Positions 43,077 through 51,931 of a stretch of 64,000 bases of DNA are shown here, in pieces (position 1 is the stretch's first letter; each line of letters starts with the position of its first letter). The DNA lies in assembly GCA_963665265.2 (NCBI GenBank), contig OY762224.2:3844001-3908000 (forward strand). The letters run 5' to 3'. A program made the position numbers and the translations under genes. Below the pieces are notes generated by a model. That model did no database searches. It was not told where the DNA came from and saw only the letters and a program-made list of their open reading frames with translations. The stretch is from CAXXHQ01 sp963665265. GTDB lineage: Bacteria; Planctomycetota; Planctomycetia; Pirellulales; Thermoguttaceae.

Positions 43077-44303
43077 TTAATTCAGCGTCACATGCGAACG
43101 CAATTGCCGAATCGCCTCGGACAAATGCGAAACGACGTAATCGATCTCCTCTTCGGTATTAAATCGGCCAAGTCCGAACCGAACGGAAGAGCGAATTTCC
43201 GATTCGTTCAACCCAATTGCGGCCAACACGTGACTGGGAGCGGGATCGGCCGATGCGCAAGCGCTCCCCGTGCTCGCCGCCACGTCGGGCGCCTTCATCA
43301 GCAGCGTCTCACCGTCCATGTTTTCGAAGCGAACGTTCAAATTGCCGGGCAGTCGGCGCCCCGGCTCGGTCAAACTCGGTCCGTTTAACGAAACCCCTTC
43401 GACGACGGTCGAGAGCCGCTCGAAAAGCAGGTCACGCATCCGAAGAATGCGTTCGACTTCCGACTCGGCTCCGCTCTTCGTCGCAACTAAATCGGCGACC
43501 GCCAACTGAATCGCCTCGGCGAAACCGACGATGCCGGGGACGTTCGTAGTTCCGCTTCGAAGCGAGGACTCTTGACCTCCGCCGTCGATCTGCGACTCCA
43601 ATGCGACGGCCGATTCGCCGCGGCGAACGTACAAAGCGCCGACGCCTTTCGGTCCGTATATTTTGTGCGCGGTGAAGCTCATTAGATCGACGTTCCACGC
43701 TTCGACGTCGACCGGCGACTTTCCGACCGCTTGAACGGCGTCGCAATGGAAAACCACTCCCCGTTCTCGGCAAAGCCGGCCGATTTCGGCGACCGGTTGA
43801 ATCGAGCCGATCTCATTATTCGCCGCCATCACCGAAACCAAAACGACGTCGTCGTCGAGCGAGTCCTTTACCGCCTCAACGTCGACCACGCCTGCGTTCG
43901 GTCGGCCGTTTTTCGCAACAGGCAAGCGGACGATTTCGTATCCGCGCCGTTCCAATTTTTCCAGCGGAACCAAAACCGAAGGATGCTCGATCGCCGTAGT
44001 GACGATGCGGCGCTTGTTCGGCGATTTATCGCGAGCTTTTTCGATGAAGCCGCGAATCGCCAAGTTATTGCTTTCAGTCGCGCCGCTGGTAAAGATGACG
44101 TTTCTCGCTTTGGCCCCGACGGCGGCGGCGATCTTTTCGCGGGCTTCGTTGACGGCCGACTTCGCCTTCTTTCCGAATTCATGCGTCGAGCTACCGGCGT
44201 TGCCGAAGGTCTCGGTGAAAAAAGGCAACATCGCCTTGACGACTCGCGGATCGACGCGAGTCGCGGCGTGGTTGTCCATATAAACGGGTAAGTCAAACGC
44301 CAT
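43077..44303 (-). CDS. iscS: Cysteine desulfurase, IscS/NifS class
   Basis: 408 residues. Pyridoxal-phosphate Lys in SFTAHKIYGPKGVGALY, the cofactor-binding ATESNNLAIRG and HPSVL, and the mobile-loop cysteine in GSACASADPAPSHVL are all visible. It releases sulfur from cysteine for cluster assembly and tRNA thiolation. ATG 44303 has GGAAG 5 bases upstream; the frame extends 4 codons. The loop reads C-A-S-A-D-P-A rather than the C-S-S-G common in proteobacterial IscS. Confidence 0.95.
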   Translation of the reverse strand: MAFDLPVYMDNHAATRVDPRVVKAMLPFFTETFGNAGSSTHEFGKKAKSAVNEAREKIAAAVGAKARNVIFTSGATESNNLAIRGFIEKARDKSPNKRRIVTTAIEHPSVLVPLEKLERRGYEIVRLPVAKNGRPNAGVVDVEAVKDSLDDDVVLVSVMAANNEIGSIQPVAEIGRLCRERGVVFHCDAVQAVGKSPVDVEAWNVDLMSFTAHKIYGPKGVGALYVRRGESAVALESQIDGGGQESSLRSGTTNVPGIVGFAEAIQLAVADLVATKSGAESEVERILRMRDLLFERLSTVVEGVSLNGPSLTEPGRRLPGNLNVRFENMDGETLLMKAPDVAASTGSACASADPAPSHVLAAIGLNESEIRSSVRFGLGRFNTEEEIDYVVSHLSEAIRQLRSHVTLN

Positions 44304-44405
44304 CGATTCTTCCAATCGCAGCCAATGCCGTCGGTCGCTTCTGCATTTTACGCAGGCGGCGAGGCCGAGGCAATTTCAAGGCGATTTCCCGAGGTTTCCG
44401 CTATT

Positions 44406-45032
44406 TTAACGATTGCAGAAGATCGCGCGGACGCAAATTTGCGACCACGTTTCGAATCCCTCCATGTCGGCGAGAATCTCTTCGACGGGCCGAAAGCCCG
44501 CCTCGCAAACGTCCTTCTCGCGCGGCTTCACGTTCGGCTCGGCGACGTCAAAAATATGCACGACGCCGAGATGCACACGACCGACCTCGGTCTCGTCGTC
44601 GTTGATGAATCCGATGCAACGCGATTCGTAAGTCGTATCGACGACGACTTCCTCTTCCAACTCGCGGCGAAGCCCTTCGTCATACGGATTCGCTCCGGCG
44701 GTCGCGGCGGCGTCGTCAATCGAGATGTGCCCGCCGATGCCCACGCTCCGTTTCTTATGCAATCGGCCTTCCCCCATCCCCGTGCCGCGTGTGTACTGAA
44801 AAACGCTCTTCCTGCCTTGCGCGTCGGTATGCACGAACAACACATAGGGGATCAATTGCTTGAAACTCGGGTCTTGCTCGACTTCGCGCCGCGGCCGGTA
44901 GCTCGTCAACTCCGGACGAAATAACGCGGCGGCGTACTTCTCGGCGTCTGCCGAGAAGCCTTGAAAATAGCCCGCGTTTCGAAAAGCCTCGGTGGGCACG
45001 ACCAACACTCGCTCGGCATGAACCTCAGACAC
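44406..45032 (-). CDS. NUDIX-like hydrolase
   Basis: 208 residues. VGIGGHISIDD followed at some distance by GLRRELEEEVVVD is a NUDIX box with an extended G-to-R-E-L spacing (normally G-x5-E-x7-R-E-x2-E-E). The flanking strand LGVVHIFDVAEP is consistent with the fold. Substrates would be nucleoside diphosphates linked to another group; none can be named. Such proteins recur in planctomycetes, often listed as phosphoesterases. The start is GTG 45032 with AGGAAG upstream. Confidence 0.75.
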   Translation of the reverse strand: MSEVHAERVLVVPTEAFRNAGYFQGFSADAEKYAAALFRPELTSYRPRREVEQDPSFKQLIPYVLFVHTDAQGRKSVFQYTRGTGMGEGRLHKKRSVGIGGHISIDDAAATAGANPYDEGLRRELEEEVVVDTTYESRCIGFINDDETEVGRVHLGVVHIFDVAEPNVKPREKDVCEAGFRPVEEILADMEGFETWSQICVRAIFCNR

Positions 45033-45151
45033 GGCGTCTTCCTTGATATTTTTGAACCAATTCTAATAACTTAAACTCGTCGGGCCTTTTAAAAAACCGT
45101 CGAGTCGATGCGTGCAAGCGCGCCTCTACAATTCCGAAACTCTTGAAAGTT

Positions 45152-46198
45152 TTACAAAATCAACATCGCATCGCCGTAGCTGTAAAAACGATACTCCTCG
45201 CGGACCGCTTCTTCATAGGCGCGGCGGATCAACTCGTCGCCGCCGAAGGTCCGCACGAGCACCAAAAGCGTCGTCTTCGGCAAATGAAAATTCGTCAGCA
45301 ATGCGTCAGCGGCGTGAAACTCAAACGGCGGTCGAATGAATAAATCGGTATTTCCTTCAAAGGGACGCAATTCTCCGTCCCGGGCGGCCGTTTCCAGCGT
45401 GCGCATCGAAGTTGTTCCAACCGCCACGATTCGACCGCCGCCTTCGCGTCGCTCTTTAATCGTTCGCACGGCGTCTTCAGTAATCCTCGCCCATTCGGAA
45501 TGAATGCGATGGTCTTCGAGTCGCTCGACGTTCACCGGCCGAAACGTACCGAGTCCGACGTGCAACGTCGCATGGGCGACTGCGACGCCTTGGGCTTCCA
45601 GTTTTTTCACAAGCGATTCGGTGAAGTGCAGGCCGGCGGTCGGAGCGGCCACGGCGCCGGGCGTCGAGGCGAAGACCGTTTGATAATTTTCGCGGTCGGT
45701 CTCGACCATCTGGCCGTCGCGAATGTACGGCGGAAGAGGCACGCGGCCGACTCGATCGAGCAGGGCGAACGAATCTTCGTCGGTCAACGGCTTCGCCGCC
45801 CACGAGCCGTCGTCCTGCTTTACGGCCAATTCCAAGCGCACGTCGTCTTTTCCGTCGGCGTTCTGCAACGTGATCGTTTCGCCGGGCTTTAATTTGCCGC
45901 GAGCATGTCCGATCACGTGCCAAAGCCCGTGCGGTCCGATCTCTAAGAAAAGCCCTTCCCAACGTCCGCCGGTCGCGGTGCGCGATCCGACGAGTCGGGC
46001 CGGAATCACCTTCGTGTCGTTAATCACAAGGCAATCGCCGGGCCGAAGCAACTCGGGCAGGTCTCGGATATGCCGATGATCGATCTCGCCCGACGATCGA
46101 TCGACGACCAACAGCCGAGCGTCGACTCGCGACGGCGCCGGAAATTGGGCAATCAATTGACGCGGCAGTTCGTAGTCGTAGCGATCAAGTTCGTTCAT
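45152..46198 (-). CDS. queA: S-adenosylmethionine:tRNA ribosyltransferase-isomerase
   Basis: 348 residues. The family N-terminus DRYDYELPRQLIAQFP, INDTKVIPARL, GAVAAPTAGLHFTESL, THVGLGTFRPV-like (LHVGLGTFRPVNVE) and FHLPKTTLLVLVRTFGG are present. It builds epoxyqueuosine on tRNA from preQ1-tRNA and SAM. ATG 46198 is chosen from family alignment; the open frame runs 55 codons upstream with no similarity. No other queuosine gene and no recognisable preQ1 riboswitch is adjacent. Confidence 0.96.
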   Translation of the reverse strand: MNELDRYDYELPRQLIAQFPAPSRVDARLLVVDRSSGEIDHRHIRDLPELLRPGDCLVINDTKVIPARLVGSRTATGGRWEGLFLEIGPHGLWHVIGHARGKLKPGETITLQNADGKDDVRLELAVKQDDGSWAAKPLTDEDSFALLDRVGRVPLPPYIRDGQMVETDRENYQTVFASTPGAVAAPTAGLHFTESLVKKLEAQGVAVAHATLHVGLGTFRPVNVERLEDHRIHSEWARITEDAVRTIKERREGGGRIVAVGTTSMRTLETAARDGELRPFEGNTDLFIRPPFEFHAADALLTNFHLPKTTLLVLVRTFGGDELIRRAYEEAVREEYRFYSYGDAMLIL

Positions 46199-46547
46199 CG
46201 AGTATCGGACCCAAAGACTGTTTTTCTTATACGTTACGCAAGTATATGAAAACCGGCTCCGAACCGTAAGGAGACGACGAGCTGGAGATCCGCTCGAGTG
46301 AGTGTGCGGAGCCGAGGAACAACCGACTTCGCAGGCCAGCCGCTTCTGAAACAGTCCCCACAAAACCAGAACTATCTATCAGCAAACAGGTTACAATTAC
46401 GCCGGCACTTCTTTCGCAATCAGAAACACCGTTAGAACCATAAAAATTTACAAAAGTTATGACAATCTAGAACGACGAAAAATCATGGCAAAACTAGAGA
46501 TACGAAAAATACAATTGTCACAACTGCGGGCCAACGAGAGAGCCTGC

Positions 46548-46576
46548 TTGTTTCTGAAAATAGAAATGAATATCTT
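46548..46576 (+). promoter_or_regulatory. Possible mraZ promoter
   Basis: TTGTTT (46548-46553), 17-base spacer, TATCTT (46571-46576). The start would fall near 46583, inside the MraZ box, which fits autorepression. The match is moderate. Confidence 0.35.
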
Positions 46577-46577
46577 T

Positions 46578-46602
46578 TGGTGAGCAGTGGGGATTTATGG
46601 GG
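46578..46602 (+). promoter_or_regulatory. MraZ box: three TGGKG repeats
   Basis: TGGTG, TGGGG and TGGGG begin at 46578, 46588 and 46598, each separated by 5 bases, so the period is exactly 10. This is the known layout of MraZ operators (TGGGN repeats with 5-base spacers). It lies 64 bases before the mraZ start. Confidence 0.75.
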
Positions 46603-46665
46603 AACCCTCCATTGCGGAGACACTTACCGAACGTTTTGCGACGACTTTTCAGACGGCTAAGCGGA

Positions 46666-47109
46666 ATGCTTTTTACAGGTACGTTTTCACGAAATTTAGA
46701 CGAAAAACTGCGATTAGCGGTGCCCAAGCCGTTTCGAGAAACGTTCGGATGCGAAAGAGGAGGACTTTTATTTCTCGCGCCCGGCACCGACGGGTCGCTA
46801 GGGCTTTACGCGGAATCGACGCTTGGCGCGGTCGCCGAGCGTTTGGCCGCCGCCTCGCCCGTTCGCCAAGACGTCCGCGCCTTCATGCGATTGTTTTACG
46901 CGCAAACGCAGCAAGTCGAGCTTGACGCGCAAGGGCGCATTCGCATTCCGCCGGAGTTGGCACAATCCGTCGGCCTGCAAAAAGAGGTCGTGCTCCTCGG
47001 CGTGCAAGACCACGTCGAGCTATGGTCCGTCGAACGCTGGAACGCTTACCTCGACGAAAAACGTCCGCATTACGACGAAATCGCCGAGCGCGCGTTCGAT
47101 GCGAAATGA
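46666..47109 (+). CDS. mraZ: Transcriptional regulator MraZ
   Basis: 147 residues with two tandem AbrB-like units: MLFTGTFSRNLDEKLRLAVPK and VELDAQGRIRIPPEL carry the D-x-K/Q-G-R-x-x-I/V-P marks. MraZ forms a ring that binds TGGKG repeats and represses its own operon, normally the division and cell-wall cluster. Here no rsmH, ftsI or mur gene follows; downstream is a hairpin-rich gene-free stretch. ATG 46666 begins the conserved MLFTG; the ribosome binding site is weak. Confidence 0.92.
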   Translation: MLFTGTFSRNLDEKLRLAVPKPFRETFGCERGGLLFLAPGTDGSLGLYAESTLGAVAERLAAASPVRQDVRAFMRLFYAQTQQVELDAQGRIRIPPELAQSVGLQKEVVLLGVQDHVELWSVERWNAYLDEKRPHYDEIAERAFDAK

Positions 47110-47124
47110 TAAGCAACGAGAGAA

Positions 47125-47200
47125 AAAGGATGAGAGATGAAGAATAAAGGATGACGGTCGCAAGATTCCCTCATCCTTCATCCATCCGCCTTCATCCTTT
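47125..47200. repeat. Long imperfect inverted repeat with GGATGA words
   Basis: The left arm (about 47125-47154) has AAAGGATGA twice around GAGATGAAGAAT; the right arm (47171-47200) has TCATCCTT and TTCATCCTTT. The arms pair over about 30 bases with few mismatches around a 16-base loop. It begins 16 bases after the mraZ stop and may end its transcript, although the T-run is short. Confidence 0.65.
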
Positions 47201-47470
47201 GGTAGCGTAGTCCGTCCGTTAGTTCGCCAATAGCGCGAGAAAAGACTCCGTCGAAACAGGCCACCTTGACGGGGTTATTCTCTTTCTCGCGGGCGTCAAG
47301 GCAAGGACGTCTTGACGTTGCGAAACGCGGAGTAGAACGTCGTTTTCGTCGACGTATCAACCGCAAACGCTCGACCTCAAACGGTGCATGGACGTACTTG
47401 AGGCCGAGCGCTTTTTTAACCGCGAAACGCGCCATCCTTTCCACGAAGAGACGCGAGCGCTTCACGCGGG

Positions 47471-47690
47471 GAAAAAAGAATATGGACGCCTTTTTCAGCA
47501 GAAAAATTGAAATTTCTCTCTTCGGTCATTCACCGCACGATCACGAAAACACGATAGGACGAAAACGCTATATGCGTTTCGCCGGCCGCTAGTAAATTTT
47601 CAAAGAGCAAAGGAAAGGTCGCAAATCTTTCCGACAATGAGTCGTCCATAAAACGATAGCAAACGGTATGGCCTAATTTCCAGGAAAATA
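47471..47690. repeat. Dispersed intergenic element, copy 2
   Basis: Block a (47475-47517), GCCGGCCGCT (47581-47590), block b (47594-47637) and a TTTCCAG-AAAA tail occur in the same order and strand as in copy 1 at 542-985. The hairpin arms GGAAAG (47612-47617) and CTTTCC (47627-47632) are preserved. Copy 2 lacks most of the sequence between the blocks. Confidence 0.7.
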
Positions 47691-47911
47691 TAGACCTAGC
47701 CGGGCAAAGAATTCTTACGTGGGGGTTTGCTCCTCACCACCCCCTTTCGCCCTTTCGATCTTTCGTGATTGCGCGATCTTTGCGCGAGGATATTCTCGGG
47801 ACTTGGAAATCGCTAGCGTCTCCTTGTCTCGCATGGTAGATTAAGGCGAGACGTCGAGGCGGGGCGAAGGTAGGCCCGATCGGCGACGCCTTTTCCATTT
47901 GGAGCCTGGGC

Positions 47912-48709
47912 ATGGCCTCACTCTCGACGGGACCGACTCCGCAAAACGCACCTCCGAACGCAACGCCCAACAACCGACGACGATTGGCAGCCGAAGCGGC
48001 GCTCGTCCTTCTCGTCGGCGTAGGCCTTTTTTCGACGGCCGCCCATTTTGACTTGCCGATGCAGGCCGCTTGGGGCGTCATCGCTCTAATCGCTTGGACG
48101 CTATGGCGATTAACGAACGCCAGCCGCTGGGGCATTCGACTGTGGGCGATCGGCGCGACGGCTATTAGCCTCGCTTGGCGATGGGATCTATCTTTAGCCC
48201 AAGATAGTTCCGGCCTACTCCTCAAGCTGCCCAACATCGTTGGACTGCTTTCGCTTTTTGTCGCGGGAATTATTTTCTTCTGTGCCCTCTTTGAGTTTCG
48301 AGCTTCCGTGCCGGAAAACTGCTTTGGCGTAACGCTAGCCTTTTTCTCCCTATTCACATTATTTTCCGCAACAAGCTCGGCCAATGCAATCGTCAACGCT
48401 CAAAAAAACGAAAACGCAACGACGCAGAGTCTAATCCTTCTGCATAAGCTTGGAGAAGAGGTAGAGGCCATACGAGCGAAACGAGGAAGCGTTCCGATCG
48501 ACGAAGAAGAATTTGTCCGCTTGCGAGGCGAACCGCTGCCGATATATCGGTACACCCATAGAATAACTTATCAGCGCCGAAACGGCAACGAATATGAACT
48601 TGAACTGTTAATGCCAGACTTTTGGGGCGGCAGTTGGGATTTTTTCGGCTATATCATCCGATATGCAGGACCTCGCAATCCGCAGCGAATTCAATCCACA
48701 CTCTTCTAA
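47912..48709 (+). CDS. Hypothetical membrane protein
   Basis: 265 residues. A Pro/Asn-rich N-terminus is followed by about five hydrophobic segments (near 26-44, 50-66, 72-88, 106-127 and 136-152), then a soluble C-terminal domain of about 100 residues with an Arg/Tyr-rich stretch (LPIYRYTHRITYQRRNGNEY). I do not recognise a family. The next gene starts 14 bases downstream, so the two are probably one transcript. Confidence 0.65.
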   Translation: MASLSTGPTPQNAPPNATPNNRRRLAAEAALVLLVGVGLFSTAAHFDLPMQAAWGVIALIAWTLWRLTNASRWGIRLWAIGATAISLAWRWDLSLAQDSSGLLLKLPNIVGLLSLFVAGIIFFCALFEFRASVPENCFGVTLAFFSLFTLFSATSSANAIVNAQKNENATTQSLILLHKLGEEVEAIRAKRGSVPIDEEEFVRLRGEPLPIYRYTHRITYQRRNGNEYELELLMPDFWGGSWDFFGYIIRYAGPRNPQRIQSTLF

Positions 48710-48723
48710 AGATCCAGTCTCTC

Positions 48724-49464
48724 ATGCACGATTCCAAGCCGTATCGATTCGAACAAACGTCAAGCCTTCCGTTCTTCTTAATTTTCGGCGTGATCGCGTA
48801 TGCGGCATTTCCATTCGTCAAACAATCCATAACGCAGCAAGCGGAACAAGCCGCCGCAAAGCAAAGTCGCGTGGCTTTGGCTGATCAACTTCGAGAGATC
48901 AAAGCAGGGAAAACAAACGCCCTCGTCCATCCCGCTCCGCAATTTATCGAGGACGTTTTCGCCGACGCCGAATGCGCGGCGAAAATCCGCGACGTTTATC
49001 TTGGCGGCGACGTCTCCGATCCGCGACTTGCGAAACTTGCCGAGTTGCCGAATCTCAAATGCGTGATTCTCTTCGGAGCCGGAAATGTCGACGCATTTAT
49101 CGAAGGAATACGCGATAGTAAAAACATCGAGGAACTCTGCTTGGATTGGAGTGTCATGAAGACTGGCTTTGCATGCCTCAAGAGTCTACCGAATCTGCGA
49201 TCGCTCGCGTTTCAAGTCAATTGCAACACCCAAGAGGAGCTTGACGGTCTTAAGAATCTGCAATCGCTCGAACGCCTTACCATTTCGCGGCTTTGGCAAA
49301 GCGATAAGCCCATATCCATCCTTCCGATTCTTCAAAGCTACCCTCGGTTACGCGAACTGACGATCGGAGCTGAATGTCGGGAACGTGATTTTGAAGAATA
49401 TAAAAGATCAATCATTAGCGCATTGCCAAACTGCAAATGCCGCTTTTTAGATGAGGGACAATGA
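48724..49464 (+). CDS. Membrane-anchored leucine-rich-repeat-like protein, hypothetical
   Basis: 246 residues. One membrane segment (about 14-30, SLPFFLIFGVIAYAAFPFV) is followed by a short coiled coil and four or so irregular leucine-rich units: LAELPNLKCVILFG, NIEELCLDW, LPNLRSLAF, LQSLERLTIS and YPRLRELTIG. ATG 48724 is chosen because upstream codons overlap the preceding gene in a different frame. It may recognise a protein outside the membrane. It starts 14 bases after the preceding gene. Confidence 0.65.
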   Translation: MHDSKPYRFEQTSSLPFFLIFGVIAYAAFPFVKQSITQQAEQAAAKQSRVALADQLREIKAGKTNALVHPAPQFIEDVFADAECAAKIRDVYLGGDVSDPRLAKLAELPNLKCVILFGAGNVDAFIEGIRDSKNIEELCLDWSVMKTGFACLKSLPNLRSLAFQVNCNTQEELDGLKNLQSLERLTISRLWQSDKPISILPILQSYPRLRELTIGAECRERDFEEYKRSIISALPNCKCRFLDEGQ

Positions 49465-49799
49465 AAGAGTCACTGATTTCCGTGGGCTAACGCCCACGGT
49501 TTGATCTTATCGTCCCTTCGGGACTTCCGCATCTCATTCTCAGCAAAGCCCGCAACTGGAGTGTTTTTTAAACGGAGACACGCTGGACACAAAATGATTT
49601 GGGATTTGCTGCGACCTCTGCGAGGTCGAGAATCAAGGAGGGAAAATTCGTTTCCCCGGGTTGCTTCGCCCCCGGGGCTAATGGCTGGCATCCTTTCAGG
49701 ATGCGGAGGAAGCTCGCAAAGGGCTAACGGCCTGCGAGGCGAAGCCTCGTTAATTGCCCGTTCCCAGGCTGAGCCTGGGAACGAGGAAGAATCGGTCGC
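49465..49799. repeat. Array of seven different palindromes
   Basis: In order: CCGTGGGC-taac-GCCCACGG (49480-49499), GTCCC-ttc-GGGAC (49512-49524), CGACCTC-tgc-GAGGTCG (49612-49628), CCCCGGG-n10-CCCGGGG (49654-49677), GCATCC-tttca-GGATGC (49688-49704), and the two-hairpin unit E with CGAGGC-gaa-GCCTCG (49735-49749) and CGTTCCCAGGC-tga-GCCTGGGAACG (49759-49783). No gene is present. Unit E has the same order as unit A at 764-811. The density is far above background. Confidence 0.8.
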
Positions 49800-50645
49800 T
49801 TAGAGTCCGGCGGCGACCGGTAACTGCCCCAGGAACATGGCGAAGAGAGCGTCGGGATTGACCGAGCTTTCGCGGAGGCGATCGGCGAGCGACGCCGCAT
49901 GCGGCGTTCGATTCAGCTCTGCCACGTACTCGACGAGCAGTTTACGATTTTCCGGCCGGCCGTTCAGAAGATAATAAACCCAACCCCACGCCTCGGCGTA
50001 TTCTTTGAGCGTCATCTCCTGCTCTTGCCCGATCGATTCGAGCTTGGCGAGGTTCGGCCGCCAACCTTCTTGCCGCATTCGTCCGACGAGCAAACGGGCG
50101 TGCGGCTCGTTCAAGCCTCGTTGCGTCGGCGGAACTTCAAAATACTCGGCCAAGCCTTCGTCCAACCAAGCCGGCACGTTCTTGACGACCGAATGCACGT
50201 ATCCGTGCGTAACTTCATGCCGAAGGTCTTCGGCCACGCGATCCGACCAATACGTATAGACGGCCAGTTCCGATTCAGTATCGACGAAGAAGGCGCGACG
50301 GTCGGGGTATTCCGGATGGCGCTGCCGCACGAACTCTTTGAAGCGGGCCTCGCCGTCAAAGAGATAAATCGCGATCGGCTTCTTTGAAGGCGCCAGATTC
50401 AGCGAGTTCAACACAAGATGCCGTTGGGCGACGATTTCGTCCAAGAGCGGAGAGCGTTCGAACAACGGAACGTCGCTATTGATGATGAGCTGATCGCGGA
50501 CGGAGACGAATTGACTCGGCGTTAAAACCGTTTGACGATCGGCCGCCGCGACGGAGCCGGGCAAGGCGAAACGCGAAGGGACGGAGTTGCACCCGACGCA
50601 AAACGTCGAAAAGCACAACGCCGTCCAATAGATGAAACGTTTCAT
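49800..50645 (-). CDS. DUF1570-like zinc metallopeptidase, lipoprotein
   Basis: 281 residues. A lipoprotein signal with lipobox FCVGC precedes a gluzincin-like core: HEVTH in LRHEVTHGYVHS gives two zinc His and the catalytic Glu, and WLDEGLAEYFE supplies the third zinc ligand. ATG 50645 gives the clean signal peptide. The substrate is unknown. It follows the glycosyltransferase gene by 28 bases on the same strand, so the two are probably an operon. Confidence 0.8.
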   Translation of the reverse strand: MKRFIYWTALCFSTFCVGCNSVPSRFALPGSVAAADRQTVLTPSQFVSVRDQLIINSDVPLFERSPLLDEIVAQRHLVLNSLNLAPSKKPIAIYLFDGEARFKEFVRQRHPEYPDRRAFFVDTESELAVYTYWSDRVAEDLRHEVTHGYVHSVVKNVPAWLDEGLAEYFEVPPTQRGLNEPHARLLVGRMRQEGWRPNLAKLESIGQEQEMTLKEYAEAWGWVYYLLNGRPENRKLLVEYVAELNRTPHAASLADRLRESSVNPDALFAMFLGQLPVAAGL

Positions 50646-50673
50646 TTGGCGCCCGCCGCGAGCTTTCGTCGAA

Positions 50674-51702
50674 TTAGGCCGCACGAACCAAGAGACGGTT
50701 ATCGACGCGAATCATATCGGCGATCGTGCATGCCAAGCTCGAGCCCCAGGCGTTCACGCTGTAGCGTTCCTCGACGGTTCGTCGGGCGGCTGCGCCCATT
50801 CGAGCGCGCAAGACCGGGTCGGCGGCGAGGCGTTCAACGGCCTCGGCCCACTCCTCAGGCGTCTCGACGAGGTAGCCGGTTTCGCCGTGGCGAACCATTT
50901 CGCGATGGACGCCGACGGGATTGGCGACGACCGGAAGACCGGCGGCCATATATTGCAAGACTTTCAGTCCGCATTTGCCGAGGCTCCACGTATCGTCGGG
51001 CATCCAGGCCACGCCGATATCGCCGTCGGCTAGATCATCGGTTTCGTTTTCCAGCGACCAAGGACGAAGCAAGACGTTCAGGCCGGCGAACTCGGCCGAC
51101 TGATTGCAGACTTGCCAAAATTCCATGCCGGGCATCCGGGCGGCGATCGCGTGGAAGATATCGGGAGCTTGCTCAAGGGTCATCAGCGTCGAGGACTGGC
51201 CGATCCAAATAAGTCGGGCGTCGAGTCCGACGCGATGATGGCGAGCGAGTTGGTATTTTGAAGTATCGATGCAAGTCGGAACGACATGCACGGAGCTACG
51301 CGGCTTCCAGCGAACGGCGACCTCGCGCAGGTAGTCGTTACCGACGACGACGGCGTCGGCGGCGTTGACGATCGCGCGAAAACGCATCATGCGGGACCAG
51401 CTTTCGTCCCCTTTTTCGCTGTTGCTGTCGCGTTGAAAGACGGCGTCGTCGACGTCGTAGACGAAGCGCTTCGACCAATTACGGAGCAAAGACGTTTGCC
51501 AAGTGGGGAGCAGTTTGCGTTGGACGACGACCAAATCGGAAGCGGCGGCCGCACGAAGGTTCTGCATGCGGCCCCAAGCGTCTTTGCGCAAGGGAACGAC
51601 CTCCAAGGAAATGCCCTCGTCGGCAAAATGCCCGGCGAACGCTTCGAGGCGATACCGACTGCAAACCGAATTATCGGCTTCGATTAGAGCGAGGACTTTC
51701 AT
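50674..51702 (-). CDS. Group 1 (GT-B) glycosyltransferase
   Basis: 342 residues. N-terminal Rossmann part (KVLALIEADNSVCSRYRLEAF), the inter-domain LIWIGQSSTLMTLEQ strand, and the C-terminal donor site GLKVLQYMAAGLPVVANPVGVHREMVRHG, with the E-x7-E motif weakened to K/L residues. It probably moves a sugar to a surface glycan or lipid. ATG 51702 has a very strong AGGAGG 7 bases upstream; the longer open frame has no family similarity. Confidence 0.85.
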   Translation of the reverse strand: MKVLALIEADNSVCSRYRLEAFAGHFADEGISLEVVPLRKDAWGRMQNLRAAAASDLVVVQRKLLPTWQTSLLRNWSKRFVYDVDDAVFQRDSNSEKGDESWSRMMRFRAIVNAADAVVVGNDYLREVAVRWKPRSSVHVVPTCIDTSKYQLARHHRVGLDARLIWIGQSSTLMTLEQAPDIFHAIAARMPGMEFWQVCNQSAEFAGLNVLLRPWSLENETDDLADGDIGVAWMPDDTWSLGKCGLKVLQYMAAGLPVVANPVGVHREMVRHGETGYLVETPEEWAEAVERLAADPVLRARMGAAARRTVEERYSVNAWGSSLACTIADMIRVDNRLLVRAA

Positions 51703-51931
51703 GGCGATCCCTCCTTGGATACTTTTGACGCCGACGCGGACAAGCCTTTGAACCGAAACGAGCGTCAAAACGCAATGACGACGATGCTCGATCACGACGG
51801 CCGGGAATAGTATCAAAAAGGGCGAAGGCGAGAAACCCCAAAACGACCGAAACGTCGCAAGAAAAAGGTTTTCGCAAAAAAATAACGCTGCGAAAAATGT
51901 TACAAACACAGGCGATTATTTCAGCGATCGA

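Larger units (their letters stand above)
46199..46665. other. Divergent spacer between queA and mraZ
   Basis: Next to queA there is a foldable segment with CGGCTCCG (46254-46261) and CGGAGCCG (46307-46314) as outer arms and CGAGC/GCTCG inside. The mraZ side holds the MraZ box (46578-46602). Confidence 0.5.
47110..47911. other. Gene-free stretch of about 0.8 kb after mraZ
   Basis: It contains a long inverted repeat (47125-47200), a hairpin CGTCAAG/CTTGACG (47294-47317), copy 2 of the dispersed element (47471-47690) and a G-run/C-run pair (47717-47741). None of the open frames is convincing. Confidence 0.6.

Noticed and set aside
46199..46363. preQ1 riboswitch upstream of queA
   Set aside because: A foldable segment with GGCTCCG/CGGAGCC arms exists, but the short preQ1-I signature (C-rich loop plus A-rich tail that pairs back) is not found.
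47125..47200. CRISPR-like array from repeated GGATGA words
   Set aside because: The repeats are inverted, short and unevenly spaced, with no spacers and no cas genes.
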